A DNA stretch of 64,000 nt from Lachnospiraceae bacterium RM5. GTDB taxonomy: Bacteria; Bacillota; Clostridia; Lachnospirales; Lachnospiraceae. Every line of letters begins with the position of its first letter. Position 1 is the stretch's first letter. Shown one piece after another: positions 27,824 to 35,615 of the stretch. Position numbers and translations under genes: made by a program. The stretch lies in assembly GCA_900110975.1 (NCBI GenBank), contig FOFK01000004.1:130684-194683 (forward strand), read 5' to 3'. The notes under the pieces were generated by a model that was not told where the DNA came from, ran no database searches, and was given only the letters and a program-made list of their open reading frames with translations.

Positions 27824-28252
27824 ATGAAGACTTATATGGCTAATCCATCTAAAATTGAGAGAAAATGGTATGTAGTTGATGCTACAGGATATACATTAGG
27901 TCGCTTATCATCAGAGATAGCTAAGATTCTTAGAGGAAAAAATAAACCAGTTTATACACCACATATCGACACAGGAGATTATGTAATCGTTGTAAACGCA
28001 GAAAAGATAAATGTAACAGGAAAGAAATTAGATCAGAAGATTTATTATCATCATTCAGATTATGTTGGTGGTATGAAAGAAACAACATTAAAAGAAATGC
28101 TTGAAAAGAAACCTGAGAGAGTTATTGAACTTGCAGTTAAGGGAATGCTTCCAAAGGGACCTTTAGGAAGAGAAATGATAAAGAAACTTCACGTTTATGC
28201 AGGACCAGAACATGATCATGCAGCACAGAAACCAGAAGTATTAACATTTTAA
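27824..28252 (+). CDS. rplM: 50S ribosomal protein L13
   Basis: 142 residues: [19 protein letters not shown], the [11 protein letters not shown] segment and [12 protein letters not shown]13 is an early 50S assembly protein. AGGAGGA precedes ATG 27824; rpsI follows after 26 bases. Confidence 0.98.
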   Translation: MKTYMANPSKIERKWYVVDATGYTLGRLSSEIAKILRGKNKPVYTPHIDTGDYVIVVNAEKINVTGKKLDQKIYYHHSDYVGGMKETTLKEMLEKKPERVIELAVKGMLPKGPLGREMIKKLHVYAGPEHDHAAQKPEVLTF

Positions 28253-28278
28253 GGTTATATTGGAAGGAGGAATTATAA

Positions 28279-28674
28279 ATGGCTAAGTCTACAAAATTCT
28301 ATGGAACAGGAAGAAGAAAGAAAAGTATTGCTAGAGTATATTTAGTACCTGGAAAAGGTGATATCATCGTAAATAAGAGAACATTAGATGATTATTTCGG
28401 ACTTGAGACATTAAAGGTTATCGTTAGACAGCCTTTAGAAGCTACAAGTACTACAGATAAATTTGATGTATTAGTAAACGTTCATGGTGGTGGATACACA
28501 GGACAGGCTGGAGCAATCAGACATGGTATTGCAAGAGCTTTATTAAAAGCTGACGAAGCTTATCGTCCAACACTTAAGAAAGCTGGATACTTAACAAGAG
28601 ACCCAAGAATGAAAGAAAGAAAGAAATACGGTCTCAAAGCAGCTCGTCGTGCTCCACAGTTCTCAAAGAGATAA
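28279..28674 (+). CDS. rpsI: 30S ribosomal protein S9
   Basis: 131 residues with [19 protein letters not shown] and the C-terminal tail [10 protein letters not shown], whose last Arg contacts P-site tRNA. It closes the rplM-rpsI operon; the downstream terminator is at 28811. Confidence 0.98.
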   Translation: MAKSTKFYGTGRRKKSIARVYLVPGKGDIIVNKRTLDDYFGLETLKVIVRQPLEATSTTDKFDVLVNVHGGGYTGQAGAIRHGIARALLKADEAYRPTLKKAGYLTRDPRMKERKKYGLKAARRAPQFSKR

Positions 28675-28675
28675 T

Positions 28676-28775
28676 TTTAATTCTCGAAACGTTAGTTTTA
28701 GTTTTCGAAGAAATAATTTTAATTCTCGAAGAAATAATTTTAATTCTCAAAACATTAGTTTTGGTTTTCAAAGAA
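28676..28775. repeat. Short imperfect repeats after rpsI
   Basis: Three or more copies of AATAATTTTAATTCTCGAAG, alternating with an ACGTTAGTTTTAGTTTTCGAAG variant, follow the rpsI stop. The predicted frames through them on both strands are repeat artefacts. Confidence 0.65.
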
Positions 28776-28810
28776 ATAATGTGTGCGTTTTCTATAAACG
28801 ATGCAAATAT

Positions 28811-28862
28811 AAAAAGGATTGCTCTAGCAAGTTTTTCTTGCAAGGGAGTAATCCTTTTTTTG
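28811..28862 (+). terminator. Terminator of rplM-rpsI
   Basis: AAAAAGGATT-GCTC-GCAAG pairs with CTTGC-GGGAG-AATCCTTTTTT, a long interrupted stem flanked by A and T runs, so it may act in both directions. Confidence 0.85.
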
Positions 28863-28887
28863 TATTTATTATTTATAGAATGCCGGT

Positions 28888-29043
28888 GAAGTATGAGCGG
28901 TATTTGCGGTATGAGCGGTATTTGCGGTATGAGCGGTATTTGCGGTATTTGCAGTATTTGCAGCATTTGTTGTATTTACAGTATGAGCAGCATTTATGGC
29001 ATTTGTAGTATTTGAAGTATTTGTTACGTTTACAATATTTGAA
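28888..29043. repeat. 9-bp minisatellite
   Basis: GTATTTGCG and GTATGAGCG alternate in 9-bp steps, then degrade to GTATTTGCA/GCATTTGTA-type copies, some 17 units in all. Because 9 is a multiple of 3, frames stay open on both strands without being genes. From here to 29216 I see only an extended -10-like TTGATATAAT at 29091-29100. Confidence 0.8.
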
Positions 29044-29216
29044 AGTTATTTTATTTATGTGATTTTAATATTAATTTAGTTGAAAAAATATTGATATAAT
29101 GGAATATAAAGAGTATAATTAGTCACATACCGTTTGAGATCGAATTTATCTAGCTGGCATACATTATTTGACTTATAATGTAATTATGTTAAGATTTTTC
29201 GCAAGTTAAATTGTGA

Positions 29217-29625
29217 ATTACTAGTAAAAATGAGAAACTTTTCAAATTCTAGTAATTATGAAATTGAGATTACTAGCGAAAGAGAAAAAATCTCTAGATT
29301 CTAGTAATTGCAAAATAGAGATTACTAGCGAAAGAGGAAAACTTTCTGGATTCTAGTAATTATGAAATTGAGATTACTAGCGAGAGAGAAAAACTTTCTA
29401 GATTCTAGTAATTATGAAATTGCAATTACTAGCGAGAGAGAAAAAATCTCTAGATTCTAGTAATTATGAAATAGAGATTACTAGCGAAAGAGGAAAACTT
29501 TCTGGATTCTAGTAATTATGAAATTGCAATTACTAGCGAGAGAGGAAAACTTTCTAGATTCTAGTAATTATGAAATTGCAATTACTAGTGAGAGAAAAAG
29601 TCAACAAAATTTCTAGTAAATTAGG
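29217..29625. repeat. 52-bp hairpin-repeat array, 8 units, upstream of nuclease copy 1
   Basis: ATTACTAG recurs at 29217, 29269, 29321, 29373, 29425, 29477, 29529 and 29581, exactly 52 bp apart. In each unit it pairs with a downstream CTAGTAAT (the last unit ends CTAGTAAA). Inside, an inner helix is kept in different sequence versions: AGAGA/TCTCT in some units, GAAAG/CTTTC in others. The 12-bp inter-hairpin spacer is TATGAAATTGAG-like. There is no unique spacer sequence, so it is not a CRISPR array. It ends about 50 bases before the nuclease gene. Confidence 0.92.
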
Positions 29626-29675
29626 GTCTACGAGTATAAATTATATGAAATCATATGAAATTATATGAATTATGA

Positions 29676-30473
29676 ATGGAGGGGATTAAAATAATTAGTA
29701 AGGAACAGCTAATTGAAGACAGAGAAGAATTATCTTGTATTTTGAAGAAGTTAGAGGATAGTCTTAGAAATATTCCGGATGGGGAACTTCATTTAGGAAA
29801 AAGTAATGGTGTTGTGCAGTATTTTTACTGTAAGGATGGTAAAACTATATATCTGCCTAAAAAAGAAATTGAATTGGTTAAAAGGCTGGCTCAAAAACCT
29901 TATGACAAAAGGGTATTAAAGCATGTGAAAAAACGTTTAAGTCAAATAAACAGAATTTTAAGTGATTACGAAAATAATGAAATTGAAAACTTTTATTTAT
30001 CTGAGCATCCAGAACGAAGAAAACTAATCAATCCAGTTGAACCTACATTTCAGCAGAAGTTGGAATTATGGTTGAGTGAACCATATGAAAGTAAGCCATT
30101 TAGAAGTGATACACCTGTTATAAAAACAAATAGCGGAATGCGTGTTCGTTCTAAAACAGAGAAGATTATGGCGGACTATTTTGATTTGAAAGGTGTAAAA
30201 TATAAATATGAGTGTCCATTGGAATTGAAACCATATGGCGTAATATATCCAGACTTTACATTCATATCGCCGAGAACAGGACGGGAGCTATATTGGGAGC
30301 ATGAAGGGATGATGGATAATCCTGATTATGCAAGAACTGCAGTGATGAAGATTGAGTTATATGAGAAAAATGGAATATGTCCCGGTGAGAATCTGATTTT
30401 GACATTTGAAACAGCAAATTCAGTAATTGATATGGAACTTGTTAAACAATTTACAAAAAAATATCTGGTATAG
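29676..30473 (+). CDS. Predicted PD-(D/E)XK-type nuclease, array-linked, copy 1
   Basis: 265 residues, paralogous to the gene at 34539. The N-terminal half is helical and charged. The C-terminal half has a nuclease-like motif set: Glu in RVRSKTEKIMADYF, Asp in GVIYPDFTF, then YWEHEGMMDNPDYA and KIELYEKNGI, a pattern of Vsr/helicase-associated PD-(D/E)XK domains. ATG 29676 lacks an upstream ribosome site, while GGAGGGG lies just inside it; alignment with the paralog puts the homologous start at an ATA (29691) with that site 6 bases before. Family is assigned by motif only. The 52-bp hairpin array lies directly upstream. Confidence 0.7.
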   Translation: MEGIKIISKEQLIEDREELSCILKKLEDSLRNIPDGELHLGKSNGVVQYFYCKDGKTIYLPKKEIELVKRLAQKPYDKRVLKHVKKRLSQINRILSDYENNEIENFYLSEHPERRKLINPVEPTFQQKLELWLSEPYESKPFRSDTPVIKTNSGMRVRSKTEKIMADYFDLKGVKYKYECPLELKPYGVIYPDFTFISPRTGRELYWEHEGMMDNPDYARTAVMKIELYEKNGICPGENLILTFETANSVIDMELVKQFTKKYLV

Positions 30474-30476
30474 AAG

Positions 30477-30569
30477 GTTTTAAGTTGGTATTAGAAAATT
30501 TTAAATTAATAATAAGAAAATTTAAAATTAATGATAAGAAAATTTAAGTTAATACAGGAGAATTTAAGG
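30477..30569. repeat. AT-rich short repeats before the GNAT gene
   Basis: Four imperfect copies of about 25 bp around AGAAAATTTAAATTAAT lie between the nuclease and the acetyltransferase. The last copy runs into the AAGGAGG ribosome site. Confidence 0.55.
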
Positions 30570-30577
30570 AGGAAAAT

Positions 30578-31441
30578 ATGAGTTTGTGTATAATGAAAAA
30601 CTACAGAGATAATGATGAACTTAGAGCATCATTTAACAGGCTTGCAGAGAAAACATTTGGACTTAGCTTTGAAAACTGGTATCAGAACGGATTCTGGAAG
30701 GATAATTATAATCCGTATTCTGTTATTGTTGATGGTGAGGTTGTATCAAATGTGTCGGTTAATATCTGCAATATGAGCTATAAGGGCAAGGTGGTTAAAC
30801 TTATCCAGCTTGGAACAATTATGACGGATTCTGATTATAAGGGCAAAGGTTATGCCCGCGCGCTTATGGAAGAAGTCTTAAAAGACTACGAAGGCAAAGT
30901 GGATGGAATATATCTTTATGCCAACGATTCGGTACTTGATTTTTATCCTAAGTTTGGATTTAAGGAGGCTAAGGAATATCAGTATGTAAAAGAAGCGACC
31001 ATAACAGGTGACGATAAGACTACAAAGGTATCAATGAAGGATAAAAGTGATTTTGATAAAATGGTTACGATTCTTGAATCAAGACCACAGAATGGTCAGA
31101 TGTATATGGTTGATAATACCGGGCTTTATATGTTTTATTTATCACAGTTTATGACTGAAAATGTATACTATATTGCTGATTGTGACAGCTATGTTATTGC
31201 AGAGATTGAAGATGATGAATTGATTCTTCATGCGATTATTGGAGATGGAAGTTTAGATGAGGTCATAGATGCTTTTGGTGCTAATATAAAGAAGGTGGTT
31301 CTTTGTTTTACTCCTAAGGATGCGAGTGGATTTGAAAAAAATGAGCTTCATGAAGAGGATACAACATTCTTTGTAAAGGGAAAATTCTTTGAAGAAAGTG
31401 TCAATGATGAGTATATGATGCAGGCAATAACACATGCCTGA
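30578..31441 (+). CDS. GNAT-family N-acetyltransferase
   Basis: 287 residues. The N-terminal half is a GNAT fold: SVNICNMSYKGKVVKLIQLG, then the acetyl-CoA loop TDSDYKGKGYARALMEEVL and YANDSVLDFYPKFGFKEA. The C-terminal part (about 145-287) resembles the second half of Eis-like acetyltransferases, but loosely. Substrate unknown. AAGGAGG precedes ATG 30578. The radical SAM gene follows 14 bases later. Confidence 0.85.
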   Translation: MSLCIMKNYRDNDELRASFNRLAEKTFGLSFENWYQNGFWKDNYNPYSVIVDGEVVSNVSVNICNMSYKGKVVKLIQLGTIMTDSDYKGKGYARALMEEVLKDYEGKVDGIYLYANDSVLDFYPKFGFKEAKEYQYVKEATITGDDKTTKVSMKDKSDFDKMVTILESRPQNGQMYMVDNTGLYMFYLSQFMTENVYYIADCDSYVIAEIEDDELILHAIIGDGSLDEVIDAFGANIKKVVLCFTPKDASGFEKNELHEEDTTFFVKGKFFEESVNDEYMMQAITHA

Positions 31442-31455
31442 TTGTGGAGGGAACG

Positions 31456-32340
31456 ATGCATTTTGTAGATGCAAAAGGAATACTTACGCGTAATGGTGGA
31501 TATTATGGAATGAATATCTACAGGGGATGCACCCACGGCTGTATTTATTGTGACAGCAGAAGCAGGTGCTATCAATTTACCCATTCTTTTGAAGATATTG
31601 AGGTGAAAAAAAATGCGCCACAGCTTTTAGAGAGTGCATTAAGAGCAAAGAGAAACAGGTGTATGATTGGAACGGGCGCAATGTCGGATCCTTATATGCA
31701 TTGTGAGGAAGAGCTTGGGTTAACAAGAAAATGTCTGGAGATTATTTTAAAATATAATTTTGGTATAGCATTGCAGACAAAATCGGACAGAATCATGAGG
31801 GACATTGACTTGCTTGAAAAGATTAATCATAACACAAAATGCGTTGTACAGATGACACTGACAACATATGATGATAATCTTTGTAAAATAATTGAGCCCA
31901 ATGTATGCAATACAAAGAGAAGAGTAGAAGTTTTAATGGAGATGAACAGCCGCGGTATTCCGACGGTTGTCTGGCTATCTCCCATACTTCCATTTATAAA
32001 TGATACGCCTGAAAATATCAGAGCAATTTTAAGTGAATGTGTACGGGCAAAAGTTAAAGGTATTATATGCTTTGGAATGGGGCTCACGCTTCGGGACGGA
32101 GACAGGGAATATTATTATGCTGCACTTGATAAACATTTTTCAGGATTAAAACAAGAGTATATAAAAAAATATGGAAATGCATATGAAATTCCAAGCCCAA
32201 GGTCAAAAGAGCTTATGTCCATATTTTATAAGGAATGTAAAGAAAATGGTATTCTTTGCACACCAGAGGATTGTTTTAATTATATGGCAGAATTTCCGGA
32301 AAAACACAGGCAGTTAAAACTGTTTGATTTTGATATATAA
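31456..32340 (+). CDS. Radical SAM protein of the SPL/Rv2578c-like group
   Basis: 294 residues. The 4Fe-4S motif is Cys25-x3-Cys29-x2-Cys32 in YRGCTHGCIYCDSRS. The start is ATG 31456 after GGAGGG; an in-frame GTG at 31444 overlaps that site. GTGAMSDPYMHCEE and WLSPILPFIND match a group distantly related to spore photoproduct lyase, but the C-terminal Cys of true SPL cannot be confirmed. Reaction unknown. Likely co-transcribed with the GNAT gene upstream. Confidence 0.82.
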   Translation: MHFVDAKGILTRNGGYYGMNIYRGCTHGCIYCDSRSRCYQFTHSFEDIEVKKNAPQLLESALRAKRNRCMIGTGAMSDPYMHCEEELGLTRKCLEIILKYNFGIALQTKSDRIMRDIDLLEKINHNTKCVVQMTLTTYDDNLCKIIEPNVCNTKRRVEVLMEMNSRGIPTVVWLSPILPFINDTPENIRAILSECVRAKVKGIICFGMGLTLRDGDREYYYAALDKHFSGLKQEYIKKYGNAYEIPSPRSKELMSIFYKECKENGILCTPEDCFNYMAEFPEKHRQLKLFDFDI

Positions 32341-32377
32341 TTTACATGAAAATAAGAAAGAACGGTTAAAATGACTT

Positions 32378-33463
32378 ATGAAATATTATAGAGTACATAC
32401 AGAAGATATAGCATATAAAACAAAGAAACCTGTAGGGTTATTTGTGGCAATTTGGAGATTGGTAGAGGATAAAATATTGTCGGAGCAGGAAGAAAAAGAA
32501 TATTGGGAAAACAGGGAATATTTTGAAAAAGTACTTCCTGTGCCGCCATATTATGAAAATGGGAATCCTGATGGTGCAATCACATGGTATAAGGATACAA
32601 AAGAAGGAAACAGAATCTTTCATGAAATGTCCTTTTATCGCAGAATGGCTGATAAATATGGGAAAAAGTTATTTATATCAGAGTGCCAGACTATACCGGG
32701 AAAAGTCATATATGAAGATGATTTTCAGATTGCTGTAATTGATGATAAAGATAATGATAATGATAAAGATAGTGATAAAGATAATGTTAATGTTAATGTT
32801 AATGATAATGTTGCAGTAGTTGATCAGATTGAGGATGTTCAAATTGGTTATTCTCAGGAAAATGCTGTCCAAGTTCGCAATGGTCAATATGAAGAAAATA
32901 AAGTAAATCAAGAAAATACAGAAATTCAAGAAAATAAGAAAAACAAGAAAAACAAGATTGATACAAAAGAGCTTGTATGGCCAATTCATGAAATAAAGGA
33001 AGAAGATATAGAAAGTTGTGTTAATGTTATACGAGAAAGTTTTGCAACAGTAGCAAAACAATTTGGATTTACACGTGAGAATGCACCGGGTTTTACAGCA
33101 TTTGCAACGGATGAAGAAAAAATAAAGTGGCAGATGAATGGTGAACATCGACCTATGTATGGTTATTTTAAGGATGGAAATTTGGTTGGATATTATTCTT
33201 TAGTTATTAATGATAAACATGAGTGTGAACTTAACAATCTTTGTGTACTTCCAAAATATCGTCATCAGGATATTGGAGAAGAGTTGTTGCTTGATGCTTT
33301 TGTGCGTGCAAGAGGAGCTGGTTGTCAGAAAATAGATATAGGAATTGTAGAAGAAAATCAGGTCCTTCGAAAATGGTACGAAGATTATGGGTTTATTCAT
33401 ACAGGCACAAAAAAATATGATTTCTTCCCATTTACCTGTGGTTATTTGACTAGGGAATTATAG
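32378..33463 (+). CDS. Fusion of a Lachnospiraceae hypothetical domain with a GNAT acetyltransferase
   Basis: 361 residues. Residues 1-122 (YYRVHTEDIAYKTKKPVGLF to about FQIAVID) resemble a small stand-alone protein I know from Lachnospiraceae, of unknown function. A low-complexity linker follows, built from 6-bp DNA repeats (GATAAT/GATAAA/GTTAAT) giving Asp-Asn-Lys and Val-Asn runs. Residues from about 205 are a GNAT domain: ENAPGFTAFATDEEK, ELNNLCVLPKYRHQDIGEEL and RKWYEDYGFIHTGTKK. The linker suggests two genes joined by repeat growth. The start has a weak site. Confidence 0.8.
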   Translation: MKYYRVHTEDIAYKTKKPVGLFVAIWRLVEDKILSEQEEKEYWENREYFEKVLPVPPYYENGNPDGAITWYKDTKEGNRIFHEMSFYRRMADKYGKKLFISECQTIPGKVIYEDDFQIAVIDDKDNDNDKDSDKDNVNVNVNDNVAVVDQIEDVQIGYSQENAVQVRNGQYEENKVNQENTEIQENKKNKKNKIDTKELVWPIHEIKEEDIESCVNVIRESFATVAKQFGFTRENAPGFTAFATDEEKIKWQMNGEHRPMYGYFKDGNLVGYYSLVINDKHECELNNLCVLPKYRHQDIGEELLLDAFVRARGAGCQKIDIGIVEENQVLRKWYEDYGFIHTGTKKYDFFPFTCGYLTREL

Positions 33464-33501
33464 GAAAGGATTATTTAGGATATTTAAGAAAATTAAATTA
33501 A

Positions 33502-33539
33502 TTTAATACATTTAATACATTTAATACATTTAATACATC
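33502..33539. repeat. 9-bp repeat (TTTAATACA) x4
   Basis: Four direct copies of TTTAATACA lie 40 bases after the GNAT fusion stop. Confidence 0.8.
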
Positions 33540-33567
33540 TAAGATGCATTGGCTATAAATATAAAAG

Positions 33568-33609
33568 ATTATCCTTCGTAATTTTACTTGCAGAGGGATA
33601 ATTTTTTTT
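33568..33609 (+). terminator. Terminator after the GNAT fusion gene
   Basis: ATTATCC pairs with GGATAAT and runs into T8; inner GTAA/TTAC can pair too. It resembles the rpsI terminator in stem design. Confidence 0.75.
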
Positions 33610-33640
33610 GACTATAATATTATGATGTTAAATTTGTTGC

Positions 33641-33662
33641 AACATAATAATATTATTATGTT
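33641..33662. repeat. 22-bp perfect palindrome and AT-rich copies
   Basis: AACATAATAAT is followed by its exact complement ATTATTATGTT. Related AT-rich halves (GATGTTRAATTTGTTG) repeat at about 33623 and 33691. The segment 33610-33800 shows no gene; a weak TTGTGT/CATAAT promoter pair lies at about 33757-33784. Confidence 0.6.
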
Positions 33663-33822
33663 TTATTTGTTGTGAAATAATATCATTATGATGTTGAATT
33701 TGTTGTAAAATAATAATATAATATATCAATATATAATATATTTAATAACATATAGTTTGTGTGATGTGAAATTGCGCGCATAATAATCTTTATGCATATA
33801 CTTGTTGTGAAAGGGGAGGATT

Positions 33823-33843
33823 ATGGAAAAATCAAGTAAATAA
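33823..33843 (+). other. Six-codon mini-ORF with a strong ribosome site
   Basis: AAAGGGGAGG stands before an ATG that opens MEKSSK and then stops. It may be a leader peptide or the cut 5' end of a lost gene. It lies about 30 bases before the 54-bp array and 700 before the nuclease. Confidence 0.3.
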
Positions 33844-33874
33844 GTACCGAAATAAGTGTCAGTAATTAAATGCT

Positions 33875-34515
33875 GTTTTGGTTGGTTACGGATAGGAAAT
33901 GAGATTCAGAAAAAATATTCGTAGAAGAAAAGAATTGATTACGGACTGAAACAAAGAATATAGAAAAGTTATTCGTAGAAGAAAAGAGTTGATTACGGAC
34001 TGAAACAAAGAATATAGAAAAGTTATTCGTAGAAGAAAAGAGTTGGTTACGGACTGAAACAGAGAATCTAGAAAAATTATTCGTAAAAGAAAAGAGTTGA
34101 TTACGGACTGAAACAGAGAATCTAGAAAAGTTATTCGTAGAAGGCAAGAATTGGTTACGGACTGAAGCAGGGAATCTAGAAAAGTTATTCGTAGAAGAAA
34201 AGAGTTGGTTACGGATAGGAAATGAGAATTAGAAAAATTATTCGTAGAAGAAAAGAGTTGATTACGGACTGAAACAGAGAATCTAGAAAAGTTATTCGTA
34301 GAAGGCAAGAGTTGTTTACGGATAGGAAAAGAGATTCAGAAAAATTATTCGTAAAAGAAAAGAGTTGATTACGGACTGAAACAGAGAATCTAGAAAAGTT
34401 ATTCGTAGAAGGCAAGAATTGGTTACGGACTGAAACAGGGAATCTAGAAAAATTATTCGTAGAAGGCAGGAATTGATTACGGATAGGAAATGAGATTCGA
34501 GAGAAATATTCGTAA
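33875..34515. repeat. 53-54-bp repeat array, about 12 units, upstream of nuclease copy 2
   Basis: TTCGTA recurs at 33918, 33972, 34026, 34080, 34134, 34188, 34241, 34295, 34348, 34402, 34456 and 34509, at 53-54-bp steps. Each unit contains RTTACGGA, which can pair with the next TTCGTAG through G-U pairs. Two internal versions alternate: a 54-bp form with ACTGAAACAGAGAATCTAG and a 53-bp form with ATAGGAAATGAGATTCAG. Sequence differs from the 52-bp array, but both are bounded by TTAC...GTA. Reverse-strand frames through it are artefacts. Confidence 0.92.
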
Positions 34516-34538
34516 TAGGATTTGTAAGGGGGAAATTT

Positions 34539-35330
34539 ATGGTTTTAAAAGATGAGTTAGATACGGAATTATCAAGATTGTATGATATTAAAAATAAAGT
34601 TGAAAAGGAGTTAGTAAATGTTCCAGAGGGAAGTTTGCGCATAGGGAAAAGTGGAGGCTGTCCACAGTATTATTATCGTAAAAAGGGAGAAAGTAATAAT
34701 GGTAGTTATATAGCAAAAAAGAATATTGAATTTGTTAAACAGTTAGCACAAAAGACATATGATAAAAAAATAAAAAAGCTAGTGGACAAGCGGATATCTC
34801 AGATGGAAGCTTTTTTGAGGGATTATGAAGATAATGAAATAGAATTGGTTTATTTAAAAGAGCATCCTGAAAGAAGAAAATTAGTTGAACCAATTGAATT
34901 AACATATGAACAGCTGGTAGATGAATGGATAAATGAACCATATGTAAAAAAATCATTTAAAAGTGATATGAAGGTTATAATTACAAATAGTGGAATACGT
35001 GTTCGGTCAAAATCAGAAAAAATATTAGCAGATTATTTTGATTCGGAGGGAATAAAATATAAATATGAATGTCCACTGGAATTAAAACCATATGGCGTAA
35101 TATATCCTGATTTTACATTTATTTCACCAAGGACAAAAAAGGAAATATACTGGGAGCATGAAGGGATGATGGATAATCCTGAATATGCAAGAACGGCTGT
35201 TGCAAAAATCGAATCTTATGAAAGTAATGGAATTTTTCCGGGGGAGGATCTGATTTTAACATTTGAAACATCAAACTATTTAATTGATATGGAACTTATT
35301 AAACGTTTAACTAAGAAATATTTGAAATAA
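34539..35330 (+). CDS. Predicted PD-(D/E)XK-type nuclease, array-linked, copy 2
   Basis: 263 residues, similar along its whole length to the protein at 29676, most strongly in the C-terminal half (KYKYECPLELKPYGVIYPDF is the same in both). Motifs: RVRSKSEKILADYF, PDFTF, YWEHEGMMDNPEYA. AAGGGGG precedes ATG 34539, a normal start unlike copy 1. The 54-bp array ends 23 bases upstream. Two same-strand paralogs 4.9 kb apart could recombine and delete the three genes between them. Nuclease activity is inferred from motifs. Confidence 0.75.
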   Translation: MVLKDELDTELSRLYDIKNKVEKELVNVPEGSLRIGKSGGCPQYYYRKKGESNNGSYIAKKNIEFVKQLAQKTYDKKIKKLVDKRISQMEAFLRDYEDNEIELVYLKEHPERRKLVEPIELTYEQLVDEWINEPYVKKSFKSDMKVIITNSGIRVRSKSEKILADYFDSEGIKYKYECPLELKPYGVIYPDFTFISPRTKKEIYWEHEGMMDNPEYARTAVAKIESYESNGIFPGEDLILTFETSNYLIDMELIKRLTKKYLK

Positions 35331-35363
35331 TCAAAAATAAAACTTAAAACGTCGTTTAACTAT

Positions 35364-35392
35364 TTGATTTCATGACTATATGGTGCTATAAT
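35364..35392 (+). promoter_or_regulatory. Promoter of the SulP gene
   Basis: TTGATT (35364-35369), 17-bp spacer, TATAAT (35387-35392). The transcript would carry a 220-base leader that includes the 22-bp repeats. Confidence 0.65.
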
Positions 35393-35473
35393 AAGCAATC
35401 GTGTTGATATTTGACAACATAAAATTTTACTGTTTAATGTAAATGTATAAGAATAAATTCAATCATATAATAA

Positions 35474-35583
35474 AAGCTTGAAACATGAAAATATTAAGAT
35501 TGAAACATGAAAATATTAAGCTTGAAACATCAAAATAATAAGCTTGAAACATCAAAATATTAAGCTTGAAACATCAAAACATT
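35474..35583. repeat. 22-bp direct repeat x5
   Basis: AAGCTTGAAACATSAAAATATT begins at 35474, 35496, 35518, 35540 and 35562, exactly 22 bp apart and ending 33 bases before the SulP start. A 22-bp step is about two helical turns, so protein sites on one DNA face are possible. The units have no dyad symmetry. Confidence 0.8.
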
Positions 35584-35615
35584 AAAAACTTATAAGAATG
35601 GAGAGTTAAATTATC

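Noticed and set aside
28634-29008. Overlapping frames on both strands across the 9-bp minisatellite
   Set aside because: A 9-bp period keeps any stop-free frame open; both products are simple tripeptide repeats.
29217-29625. CRISPR array
   Set aside because: Units are contiguous with near-identical sequence throughout; there are no unique spacers and no cas genes nearby.
32678-33148. Reverse-strand 156-residue Ile/Asn-rich frame
   Set aside because: It is the antisense of the low-complexity linker in the GNAT fusion gene; no ribosome site.
33875-34515. CRISPR array
   Set aside because: Same reason: two alternating unit types, no unique spacers, no cas genes.
33866-34642. Four reverse-strand frames through the 54-bp array
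   Set aside because: Repeats of Ser/Phe/Leu-rich units that shift frame when a unit is 53 bp; no start sites.
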